From Bdellovibrionaceae bacterium UBA6776 (GTDB lineage Bacteria > Bdellovibrionota > Bdellovibrionia > Bdellovibrionales > UBA1609), in assembly GCA_002453155.1 (NCBI GenBank), contig DKGG01000011.1:45733-109732 (forward strand): a DNA stretch of 64,000 bases, given 5' to 3'. The notes beneath the pieces were generated by a model, which saw only the letters and a list, made by a program, of their open reading frames with translations, had not been told where the DNA came from and did no database searches. Below are positions 57,141-64,000 of this stretch, one piece after another; position 1 is the stretch's first letter, and each line of letters opens with the position of its first letter. The position numbers and the translations under genes are program-made.

Positions 57141-57785
57141 ATGAAAAGAAAGTTGATTCTGTTTTCATTGCTACTAATTGGTTTCGAAGGTCGAGGTCAC
57201 ACTCCAAATCGCGGAGCCATTCATGCGAGTTTCGGTCCAGTGCTTTTTCGCAGTCATAACATTTCTACCCGAGAACCAGATCGAACCACCAATGTGGGAT
57301 TCTCACTGGTTGCAGAAGGAGACGTGGACTACAACGGTGGTCTTGAAATTGGCTTCAGTTATTTGAGGCAACCCTACACCTTAAGAGATGGCTTAAAGGT
57401 AAATATCGAGGAGACTAAAAGAATTTACGCAACCATTGGGTATCGCCATTGGATTGATTCTTATCATTCTTTGGGACTTTTGTTTTTTTCTTCTTATTCC
57501 ATGGGGGATCCTCAGGTCATTCATACCGATTATCCAATGACCGACCGCCCGGACAGCTCGGCGCAAGACATTGCAGAGTATGGGTTTGATTTTTCGGCTC
57601 AAAGAGAAATTCCCTTACGAGGGCGTTGGTCTTTTGTTTTTGATGGCAGGTATTCGCTCTCGCTAACTTCTAAAAAGCGAGAGGACTCCAATTTTTACGG
57701 TGTGTTTTTTGCCGTAAAATATCTTTTTCAAAACAAAAGCAAAGGGATTGAGCCTCCACAGTCTTTGGCAGAAATCGAATTGTGA
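57141..57785 (+). CDS. Secreted beta-barrel-like protein
   Basis: 214 aa with a short signal peptide (KRKLILFSLLLIGFEGRG). Strand-rich with closing aromatic residues (FYGVFFAVKYLF) before a short polar tail. Probably an eight-strand outer-membrane barrel of unknown function. It is divergent from another barrel candidate, so the two may share control. Confidence 0.7.
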   Translation: MKRKLILFSLLLIGFEGRGHTPNRGAIHASFGPVLFRSHNISTREPDRTTNVGFSLVAEGDVDYNGGLEIGFSYLRQPYTLRDGLKVNIEETKRIYATIGYRHWIDSYHSLGLLFFSSYSMGDPQVIHTDYPMTDRPDSSAQDIAEYGFDFSAQREIPLRGRWSFVFDGRYSLSLTSKKREDSNFYGVFFAVKYLFQNKSKGIEPPQSLAEIEL

Positions 57786-57813
57786 ACATTTTTAAATACT
57801 TTTGAAAAGTTCT

Positions 57814-57834
57814 GATCAAGCGATGAACTTGATC
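57814..57834 (+). other. Hairpin between barrel gene and DUF883 operon
   Basis: GATCAAG pairs with CTTGATC around CGATGAA, 29 bases after the barrel-gene stop. No clear T-run follows; it may be a weak terminator. Confidence 0.35.
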
Positions 57835-57899
57835 TTGGTCTATTCTGTTTTTGTAAGCTGATTCAAATTCACTACATCAAAACAGAAAGGAATTTTTCT

Positions 57900-58220
57900 A
57901 TGAATACTTCTAACGGACAAACCACCGTCGATGGGTTGAGCAGAACGGCTAAGAATAAGGCAATGCAAGCGAAGAACGCGGTTCAAGATATGGAAAGCCG
58001 AATGGCCGACACCGCAGGCGAAATTTCTCAAAATCTCGCGGAACGTGTGCAAATGCTCTCGGAACAACTTCAGCAGGTTTCGACCCAAGTTAAACATCAA
58101 GCCATTGCGGCCAAAGACAAAACTTCTGAAACTGTTTCCAAGCATCCCTTTTATTCCATTGGAGCTGCAACTTTGTTGGGGTTGGGAATTGGAATGTTGA
58201 TGGGGCGACGAAAATCATAA
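57900..58220 (+). CDS. DUF883 (ElaB/YqjD) family protein
   Basis: 106 aa. A long amphipathic, coiled helix (about 10-80) with Ala/Lys/Gln-rich repeats, followed by a C-terminal membrane helix (FYSIGAATLLGLGIGMLMG, about 84-102) and the basic end RRKS. This tail-anchored plan is ElaB/YqjD, small ribosome-associated inner-membrane proteins made in stationary phase. It leads a two-gene operon with a membrane partner 13 bases downstream. Confidence 0.88.
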   Translation: MNTSNGQTTVDGLSRTAKNKAMQAKNAVQDMESRMADTAGEISQNLAERVQMLSEQLQQVSTQVKHQAIAAKDKTSETVSKHPFYSIGAATLLGLGIGMLMGRRKS

Positions 58221-58232
58221 AGGAGTAGGCCC

Positions 58233-58769
58233 ATGAAGACATTGATGTTGCTGGTGGGCACTGTGCTCACCCAAAATCTGGTCAACCGATTGATCCATGA
58301 CACCGCAGAGCCTGTGGCGAAAGAGGCTTTTCGAAGCAGCTTAAAGTACAGCTCTCGGGTCTTTGTATTTTGCTTGATTGGTGGGTTGACCTTCACCGCG
58401 GGATTGGTGCTTGGATCCGTTCAAATTGCGAATCAAATTTCAGAGGTGGGAGCTTTTCAATTCACTCCACTTTTTGGAATGAGTTTAGGTCTTCTCATAT
58501 TAGGAGCGGTCCTGACCTACTTGGGAGCCTTTTCAAAGGTGTTTTTGCCGAGACCAAAAATCTCTCGCACGCAGCAGGGAACCATGGAAGTGGAAATGGT
58601 ATTTTTGAGAATCGCGGATGCCCTACTCAGCCGAGTGGAGCAAGCCATTCGGCCCGCGCCTCAAAGCCTTCGCTCCACTCCAAAGCCACGTACCACCGAA
58701 CACGACAATTATTATTCACCGTCTCAACCGGTGGAAGAGTCTCCTCACTCCTCTTCCACAGTTCATTGA
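58233..58769 (+). CDS. Membrane protein partner of DUF883 protein
   Basis: 178 aa. Two membrane helices (about 45-68 and 80-102) between a short N-terminal part and a Ser/Pro/Thr-rich cytoplasmic tail (about 140-178). The position matches YqjE-type partners of YqjD, though the sequence itself is not diagnostic. AAAGGAG lies eight bases before the start. A strong hairpin terminator follows. Confidence 0.75.
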   Translation: MKTLMLLVGTVLTQNLVNRLIHDTAEPVAKEAFRSSLKYSSRVFVFCLIGGLTFTAGLVLGSVQIANQISEVGAFQFTPLFGMSLGLLILGAVLTYLGAFSKVFLPRPKISRTQQGTMEVEMVFLRIADALLSRVEQAIRPAPQSLRSTPKPRTTEHDNYYSPSQPVEESPHSSSTVH

Positions 58770-58776
58770 CGAGACC

Positions 58777-58828
58777 GCGCCCTGGACAGGCTTACACATC
58801 TATCCAGGGCGCAGCCTTACTTTTTTTG
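58777..58828 (+). terminator. Terminator after DUF883 operon
   Basis: GCGCCCTGGA (58777-58786) pairs with TCCAGGGCGC (58803-58812), 10 bp with a 16-base loop; T7 lies eight bases further on. The spacing of the T-run is a little long. Confidence 0.65.
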
Positions 58829-59347
58829 AGTTCTTAAATTTTTAAAAAAATCTTTCAATAAAGAGGAAGACTCTTCTTCCAGAAGTCCATATTCAACAAC
58901 ACACTGATGGTTGAGTCGGGAATCTTCCAGCACTTGATACAAGGATCTGGTGGCGCCCGCTTTCGGGTCTGTGGCGGCAATCACCACGCGATGGACTCGA
59001 GCGTGAATGAGTGCGCCCGCACACATCAAACAGGGTTCAAGGGTGACGTAAAGGGTGGTGTTTGTAAGTCGCCAGGATTCTTCTTTCTCAGAAGCCTGTT
59101 TCAGTGCAAGGACTTCTGCGTGTGCTGTTGGATCCTGACGTTGCTCTCTTAGATTGTGGGCCTCTCCCAGAATCAGTGCTTCTGGGGATGGCGGGATTTC
59201 ATCCAAGCTTTGACGGACCAAAACTGCGCCCACAGGGACTTCTTCGGCGGCGGCGGCGGTTTTTGCCAGCTCAATAGCGCGCCGCATATAACGGTGGTCT
59301 TCGGGGGAAAATCCAGAGTCCATGTCTTTTTTCAGCTTTTTGTCCAT
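58817..59347 (-). CDS. tadA: tRNA-specific adenosine deaminase TadA
   Basis: 176 aa. The cytidine-deaminase-type zinc site is His-Ala-Glu in TAHAEVLAL (about 75-83) and the paired Cys in EPCLMCAGALIHARV (about 104-118). Converts A34 to inosine in tRNA-Arg(ACG). There is a short insert near residue 45-55 (QSLDEIPPSPEAL) compared with the usual protein, and an N-terminal extension of about 13 aa. Divergent from rpsU. Confidence 0.93.
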   Translation of the reverse strand: MDKKLKKDMDSGFSPEDHRYMRRAIELAKTAAAAEEVPVGAVLVRQSLDEIPPSPEALILGEAHNLREQRQDPTAHAEVLALKQASEKEESWRLTNTTLYVTLEPCLMCAGALIHARVHRVVIAATDPKAGATRSLYQVLEDSRLNHQCVVEYGLLEEESSSLLKDFFKNLRTQKK

Positions 59348-59352
59348 AGGAT

Positions 59353-59381
59353 TTGAGTTTTTAGACGCTATTTGCTATGCC
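59353..59381 (+). promoter_or_regulatory. Candidate promoter of the rpsU-rpoD operon
   Basis: TTGAGT (59353-59358) and TATGCC (59376-59381) are spaced 17 bases apart, about 37 bases before the rpsU start. This resembles a sigma-70 promoter with a moderate -10 element. Confidence 0.45.
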
Positions 59382-59417
59382 TACAAGACTTAAAAATGGA
59401 AGGCAGGTGAGACATTC

Positions 59418-59609
59418 ATGGCATTTATCAGAGTTCGAGATAACGAAGCTTTTGAACAGGCCTTCCGTCGTTTCAAAAAATCTTGCGAAAAATCAGGTGT
59501 TCTTTCTGAGGTTAAAAAGCGTGAGCATTTTGAAAAGCCCAGTGTCAGAAAGAAGAAAAAATCAATTGCCGCTCGTAAGCGCGCAAACAAGAAAACTCGT
59601 AAATATTAA
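59418..59609 (+). CDS. rpsU: 30S ribosomal protein S21
   Basis: 63 aa, the usual S21 size. Opens [20 protein letters not shown] and ends in a very basic tail ([19 protein letters not shown]). It binds 16S rRNA at the 3' end and is needed for initiation on some mRNAs. It heads the macromolecular synthesis operon rpsU-yqeY-dnaG-rpoD. Confidence 0.96.
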   Translation: MAFIRVRDNEAFEQAFRRFKKSCEKSGVLSEVKKREHFEKPSVRKKKKSIAARKRANKKTRKY

Positions 59610-59633
59610 TCGTTCGAAAAAAGAGGTCTAAAG

Positions 59634-60083
59634 ATGTCTTTGCGTGAGCAAGTAATGGGAGACATGAAAGCGGCCATGAAAGCAAAAGAGGCGGATCGGC
59701 TCAGCGCGATCCGCATGCTTCAAGCGGCTTTGAAGAACAAAGAAATTGAACTTCGTCCCAACGATATGACTGAACAGGACGCCCTTGGGGTGGTTCGAAA
59801 GTTGGTTAAGCAGCGCAAGGACTCCATCGAAGAGTACCAAAAGGCTCAACGACAAGACCTCGTTGACAAAGAGAGCTTCGAGCTGACTGTGCTCGAAGCC
59901 TATTTGCCCGCTCAGATGACCAAAGAGCAGGTGGAAAAAATTGTAAATGAAGTGATTCAAGATCTCGGCGCCACAGAAATGAAGCAAATGGGCGGCGTGG
60001 TTAAAGAAGTTCAAGCTCGTACAGCGGGCTCAGCAGATGGAAAAACAATCAGCGAAATCGTCAAGAGTCGTCTTCAATCGTAG
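59634..60083 (+). CDS. yqeY: GatB/YqeY-domain protein
   Basis: 149 aa, full length for YqeY. A helical domain opening with LREQVMGDMKAAMKAKEADR and carrying the conserved IRMLQAALKNKEIELR, DALGVVRKLVKQRKDSIEEY and EAYLPAQMTKEQ. It is related to the tail domain of the tRNA amidotransferase GatB; exact function unknown. It lies between rpsU and dnaG, as is common outside the enterics. Confidence 0.94.
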   Translation: MSLREQVMGDMKAAMKAKEADRLSAIRMLQAALKNKEIELRPNDMTEQDALGVVRKLVKQRKDSIEEYQKAQRQDLVDKESFELTVLEAYLPAQMTKEQVEKIVNEVIQDLGATEMKQMGGVVKEVQARTAGSADGKTISEIVKSRLQS

Positions 60084-60124
60084 CTGAATTTTTGACCTGT
60101 AATTTATGAAGGATGGGTTCGTTC

Positions 60125-62056
60125 ATGAAATTCAGCGAAGAATTTATTGATCGAGTTCGTGAAGCCTCTGATCTGGTCGAAATCGTCTCTCAACATGTAA
60201 ATCTCAAAAAATCAGGATCGGGCTATCAAGGGCTCTGTCCTTTTCATGGTGAAAAAACGCCCTCCTTCTCGGTTTCCGATGTGAAACAGGTTTATCACTG
60301 CTTTGGTTGTAAGGCCTCGGGCAACGTTTTTAAATTTGTTCAAGATTATCAGGGCCTCACCTTTCCAGAAACCATTGAGTATTTGGCCCAAAGGGCTGGA
60401 ATTCCTCTGCCTGTGGAAGAAGAAAAATGGCAGCAGGGCTCGGATCAGCGGGAAGAAAAAAAGCTTCTTTACCGCATCAATCACTATGCGTCCGAGTGGT
60501 TTCATCATCGTCTTTTAAAATTGGAAAAAAGCCATCCCGTATGGACCTATCTTGAAAAGCGCGGGCTCACCGAACAGGATGCAAAAAATTATAAGTTGGG
60601 TTGGACTTCGGCCAATTGGTCCGACCTCAGTGAATCTTTGGTTCGAAAGAATGCGCCCATCGATTTGGCGGAAAAGCTGGGGTTGATTAAAAAACGCAAC
60701 AAAGGCTCGGGTCATTTTGATCTGTTTCGATCTCGATTGATGTTTCCCATCTACTCACCCACAGAAAAGTGCTTGGGGTTTGGTGGCCGGGTGCTTGGAG
60801 ACGAGCACCCCAAATATTTGAACTCTCCGGACTCCGATGTGTTTCATAAGGGACAAGTATTTTACGGGCTCAATTGGTCAGCGAAACACATTCGCAGCCA
60901 GGACTTGGCCATTGTGGTTGAAGGCTATATGGATTGGATCGCTTTGGATAAGGCGGGGATTTCCAACGTGGTGGCCACTTTGGGGACGGCGCTGACTGAA
61001 AAACATGCCCGTTTGATCCGTCGGTACACTTCCAACGTTTTGGTGCTCTTTGATGGAGACTCTGCAGGTCAAAGTGCTGCGGAACGAAGTCTTCCCATTC
61101 TTTTAAGGGGCGGACTGTTTGTGAAAGGGCTATTTCTGCCTGAAGGAATGGATCCCGATGACTTTTTGAAAAAAGAAGGTGTAAAGGCTTTGAATCAGAA
61201 AATTCAAACGGCGCCGGATCTTTTTAGCCTGCTGGTGGAGGCCGAGGTTCGCAAAATGGGCTCTAACCCTTCGGACAAGACCAAAACCATCGAAAAGATG
61301 GCTCCTTTGTTGGATGCGGTTTCCAACCCCAGCTTGAAGGAACTCTACTTGGAAAGCTTGGCGAACATGCTCAATGTGGACAAGTCTGTGATTCCTGTGA
61401 ACAGAGGTTCTGCGGGCTCTTCATTTGGGGGTTCGAGTCACTTTGCTGGTGGGCGCGGAAGAGGGCCGTCACGTGGATCAAGAGGTCCACATCCTTCAGA
61501 AAGATCTAGAGTTCAAGAAAGTGCGCCAGCTCCTGCAAATTCACGGCCAGAAAATCAATCCTTCAATCTCAAAGGAGCTTCTCGTTTAGAAATCGAACTT
61601 TTAAACGTTTCTCTGCTTAAGAGTGTCTATCTTGAGGAAGTGCTGAATTCCTCAGTGCTCGAGTACATGGAATCCGAGGGGGTAAAAAAGGTGTTCGAAG
61701 AGCTGGAGCGCCTCTATAGACAAGACCCAAGCCGGTTTGATACTCTGCCTTCTTTACTGTCTTCCAAAGTGGACCCAGGAGAAGCCGTGACACTTCATTT
61801 AACGTCGCCTTTTCAGTCATTGACAGAGGAGTCTGCTAGGAAGCTAATACAGGATTGTATAAAAAGGTTACACGAAAAATTTTTAAGATCGCAGTCTCGT
61901 GCGCTCATGAACAATTTAAAAGGTTCCCAAGGCTTGGATCAGAAAAATAAGCTGGAACAAATAATGAATATTCAACGCGACAGACGAGAGATCAAAAAAG
62001 ATCAAAAAACGAAAGACCAATCATCTTCTATTCAGGAGCCGAATGCGAATGAGTGA
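60125..62056 (+). CDS. dnaG: DNA primase
   Basis: 643 aa from ATG 60125 (an in-frame ATG at 60113 sits too close to GAAGG). The CHC2 zinc ribbon is Cys38, His41, Cys59 and Cys62. The TOPRIM catalytic domain has [11 protein letters not shown] (about 260) and [18 protein letters not shown] (about 308-325). A Gly/Ser/Arg-rich linker (about 425-460) precedes the helicase-binding end. It primes replication. Its 3' end overlaps rpoD by eight bases. Confidence 0.95.
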   Translation: MKFSEEFIDRVREASDLVEIVSQHVNLKKSGSGYQGLCPFHGEKTPSFSVSDVKQVYHCFGCKASGNVFKFVQDYQGLTFPETIEYLAQRAGIPLPVEEEKWQQGSDQREEKKLLYRINHYASEWFHHRLLKLEKSHPVWTYLEKRGLTEQDAKNYKLGWTSANWSDLSESLVRKNAPIDLAEKLGLIKKRNKGSGHFDLFRSRLMFPIYSPTEKCLGFGGRVLGDEHPKYLNSPDSDVFHKGQVFYGLNWSAKHIRSQDLAIVVEGYMDWIALDKAGISNVVATLGTALTEKHARLIRRYTSNVLVLFDGDSAGQSAAERSLPILLRGGLFVKGLFLPEGMDPDDFLKKEGVKALNQKIQTAPDLFSLLVEAEVRKMGSNPSDKTKTIEKMAPLLDAVSNPSLKELYLESLANMLNVDKSVIPVNRGSAGSSFGGSSHFAGGRGRGPSRGSRGPHPSERSRVQESAPAPANSRPENQSFNLKGASRLEIELLNVSLLKSVYLEEVLNSSVLEYMESEGVKKVFEELERLYRQDPSRFDTLPSLLSSKVDPGEAVTLHLTSPFQSLTEESARKLIQDCIKRLHEKFLRSQSRALMNNLKGSQGLDQKNKLEQIMNIQRDRREIKKDQKTKDQSSSIQEPNANE

Positions 62057-63872
62057 CACAACCACGCCTCAAGACGGGGATCAGGAAAAAGAATTGTCTG
62101 TAAAAGAACAGCAAAATCTGATCAAAGAGGAAATTTTAAAATTCCTTAAAATGGCGAAAGACCAAGAAAGTCTTTCGATCGAAGAGATCAATGAACTTCT
62201 GCCTCCACAAATTTTGGATCCAGGAGTTTTGGATGCCTTCATGCAAGCTCTTGAGGTTGCCGGTGTCACCCTGACGGATGATTCTGAAAATCAAAAGGGC
62301 GAAGAAGATGAGGACCGCTTTTTCTTGGCGGATCCCGATTCTGAAGAAGATGAAAAAGACGAGGACGCCGGTGATGCGGACTCCAAGAGCAACGACCCCG
62401 TTCGCTTGTACCTTCGGAAAATGGGAAGCGTTTCGCTTTTGACCCGTGAAGGTGAAGTTGAGATTGCCCGTCGAATTGAAGCCGGTGAGCGAGAGATCGT
62501 TCGCGCGATTTTGCTATCTCCCATCGGAACCAACGAGATCATTGAGCTTGGGAAGCGTTTGGATGAGGGCCGAGTCAAAGTAAAAGCGATCTTTAGAGGT
62601 CTTGAAGACGAAGAGACTCAATACGATGAGCAGGAATACGTTGAGAAAATTCATGAGTTGATTGGTCACGTAAAGAATTACCAAAAGAAAGCTCAAAAGT
62701 ACTTTGAAGCTATGAGAAAAGCGCCTCACGCCTCTGAAGAAGAGCGTACTGCGGCTGCAAAAATCAAAGAATTGAACTCAGAGTTGATGACCACTTTCGA
62801 ATCCATCAACTTTAACCGAAAGACCATCAACCGCATTGTGATCAAGTTTAAGAACTTGGTGGCTCGAAGCACGGTTCTTCGTAAACGGGTTCGTATTGCT
62901 GTTGAAAAGACCTTCTCTAAAAACTTAGAGGCTTTGGCTCAAAGAGCGAAGGTCATGGAAAGCAGTGATGAAGAAGTGAAGAAGATGACTCGCGAAACCG
63001 GTTTGACTTACAACCAGTTCCGCAATCACTTTTTGACCGCTGCAGATGCACAGGCCCGTTTGGATCGCATGGAAAAAGAAACTCAAATGAACTTTGAGTG
63101 GATTCGTGACACATACACAGCCATCTGGAAAGGGGAGCGTGAAGCCGACAAAGCGAAGTCTGAGTTGGTGGAAGCAAACTTGCGTTTGGTTGTATCGATT
63201 GCGAAAAAATACACCAACCGTGGTCTTCAATTCTTGGATTTGATTCAAGAAGGAAACATCGGTTTGATGAAGGCGGTTGATAAGTTTGAATACCGAAGAG
63301 GTTACAAATTTTCGACTTACGCCACGTGGTGGATTCGTCAGGCGATCACTCGCGCCATTGCGGATCAGGCCCGAACCATCCGTATTCCAGTTCACATGAT
63401 TGAAACCATCAACAAGTTGGTTCGAACTTCTCGTCAATTGGTTCAAGAGCTTGGCCGTGAGCCCAATCCTGAAGAGATTGCAGTGAAGATGGATATGCCT
63501 GTGGACAAAGTTCGCAAGGTCTTGAAAATCGCGAAAGAGCCAATTTCTTTGGAAACACCTGTGGGTGAAGAAGAAGATTCGCACTTGGGAGATTTCATTG
63601 AAGACAAAAAAGTCATCAATCCTGGTGAAGCCATTGTGAACCTAAACCTTGCTGAACAAACTCGTCGCGTGCTTTCAACTTTGACCGCACGAGAAGAAAA
63701 AGTTCTTCGCATGCGTTTTGGTATCGGTGAAGAAAGTGACCACACTCTTGAAGAGGTGGGGCAAGACTTCAATGTGACTCGTGAACGTATTCGTCAGATT
63801 GAAGCCAAAGCACTACGAAAGCTTCGACACCCCAGCCGGTCTGGAAAACTCAAAGCTTTCATCGACAGTTAA
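62049..63872 (+). CDS. rpoD: RNA polymerase primary sigma factor RpoD
   Basis: 607 aa from ATG 62049, overlapping dnaG. Region 1.1 (about 10-85) and an acidic run ([18 protein letters not shown], about 96-113) are followed by region 1.2 ([19 protein letters not shown]), a long non-conserved region, regions 2.1-2.4 ([20 protein letters not shown]), region 3 and region 4 ([20 protein letters not shown]). Directs the polymerase to housekeeping promoters. Ends with the usual SGKLKAFID. Confidence 0.96.
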   Translation: MSDTTTPQDGDQEKELSVKEQQNLIKEEILKFLKMAKDQESLSIEEINELLPPQILDPGVLDAFMQALEVAGVTLTDDSENQKGEEDEDRFFLADPDSEEDEKDEDAGDADSKSNDPVRLYLRKMGSVSLLTREGEVEIARRIEAGEREIVRAILLSPIGTNEIIELGKRLDEGRVKVKAIFRGLEDEETQYDEQEYVEKIHELIGHVKNYQKKAQKYFEAMRKAPHASEEERTAAAKIKELNSELMTTFESINFNRKTINRIVIKFKNLVARSTVLRKRVRIAVEKTFSKNLEALAQRAKVMESSDEEVKKMTRETGLTYNQFRNHFLTAADAQARLDRMEKETQMNFEWIRDTYTAIWKGEREADKAKSELVEANLRLVVSIAKKYTNRGLQFLDLIQEGNIGLMKAVDKFEYRRGYKFSTYATWWIRQAITRAIADQARTIRIPVHMIETINKLVRTSRQLVQELGREPNPEEIAVKMDMPVDKVRKVLKIAKEPISLETPVGEEEDSHLGDFIEDKKVINPGEAIVNLNLAEQTRRVLSTLTAREEKVLRMRFGIGEESDHTLEEVGQDFNVTRERIRQIEAKALRKLRHPSRSGKLKAFIDS

Positions 63873-63888
63873 AAAGGTGCCATGCACT

Positions 63889-63916
63889 TTCTGGTAGCGC
63901 ACTTGCGTTACCAGAA
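63889..63916 (+). terminator. Hairpin after rpoD
   Basis: A 12-bp stem (TTCTGGTAGCGC with GCGTTACCAGAA, one G-T pair) around a four-base loop lies 16 bases after the rpoD stop. There is no T-run, so it may be an RNA-processing or attenuating element before the tRNA instead of a full terminator. Confidence 0.5.
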
Positions 63917-63922
63917 TCTCAG

Positions 63923-63999
63923 GGGGGCTTAGCTTAGTTGGTTAAAGCACGGTGCTCATAACACTGGGATCGGGGGTTCGAGTCCCTCAGCCCCTACCA
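63923..63999 (+). tRNA. tRNA with CAU anticodon (Met or Ile2)
   Basis: A 77-base cloverleaf: acceptor GGGGGCT/AGCCCCT (one G-U closing pair), D arm starting GCTTAGTTGGTTAAAGC, anticodon stem CGGTG/CACTG with loop CTCATAA, T arm GGGGGTTCGAGTCCCTC (part) and an encoded CCA. The anticodon CAU could be elongator Met, or Ile2 if modified to lysidine. It lacks the GGG/CCC anticodon-stem pairs of initiator tRNA. Which of the two needs a comparison. Confidence 0.93.
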
Positions 64000-64000
64000 A

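Noticed and set aside
62925..63584. 219-aa minus-strand frame opposite rpoD
   Set aside because: Shadow of highly conserved sigma region 2-3 codons.

Overview
The window reads as chromosomal DNA of a predatory or predator-like delta-type Gram-negative bacterium, most likely Bdellovibrionota (Bdellovibrio group). This is an inference from moderate GC, very dense coding, many secreted or outer-membrane proteins of unknown function, the gene order rpsU-yqeY-dnaG-rpoD, and an HNH endonuclease of a type I associate with Bdellovibrio. No rRNA is present, so the species cannot be named.

Layout. 1-9.6 kb: a DUF6671 protein, small secreted proteins, a sensor-less chemotaxis transducer, a DODA-type dioxygenase, a TMEM175-family channel gene with an apparent frameshift just after its start, a dicarboxylate/glutamate symporter and a large NHL-propeller lipoprotein. 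9.7-13.7 kb: a P-loop kinase, then a compact cluster of a 39-aa peptide, an 88-aa protein, an ABC exporter with an extra N-terminal domain, a 7-codon ORF and a DUF1854 protein. 13.8-24.2 kb: a Na+/H+ antiporter with cyclic-nucleotide-binding tail, GST, VOC protein, alpha/beta hydrolase, a cytochrome b561 / membrane-tethered LuxR pair, an APC permease, a ZIP transporter and an AlkD-like protein. 24.2-30.6 kb: an overlooked 49-aa gene, a twice-frameshifted FAD monooxygenase, CBS and AhpD-like proteins, and a LysR regulator divergent from 4-hydroxyphenylpyruvate dioxygenase.

30.6-38.4 kb is a coherent sulfur/thiol-type cluster: DUF302, rhodanese, a sulfide:quinone-reductase-like flavoprotein, an ArsR repressor, TolC, an RND pump and DUF2892, with no periplasmic adaptor gene. 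38.4-41.5 kb is an accessory island: an HNH endonuclease, a gene remnant and an IS30-family element, bracketed by at least five copies of a structured repeat. The repeat cores fold into several hairpins with paired (compensatory) base changes between copies, and three copies sit at the tip of long inverted arms whose sequence differs from copy to copy. I consider this the most unusual signal in the window.

41.5-59.3 kb is ordinary accessory/core sequence: Bcr/CflA pump, PPC protein, BON-MscS channel, ArfB, GSTs, hemerythrin, a divergent two-component pair, DoxX/DUF167, an M23 endopeptidase, MazG-like, nitroreductase, PfpI-like, beta-barrel candidates, DUF883, TadA. 59.4-64 kb is the macromolecular synthesis operon rpsU-yqeY-dnaG-rpoD followed by a tRNA with CAU anticodon. 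Several small genes (39, 49, 52 and 56 aa) and a number of corrected start codons are proposed. All functions are read from sequence patterns; no database search was possible.
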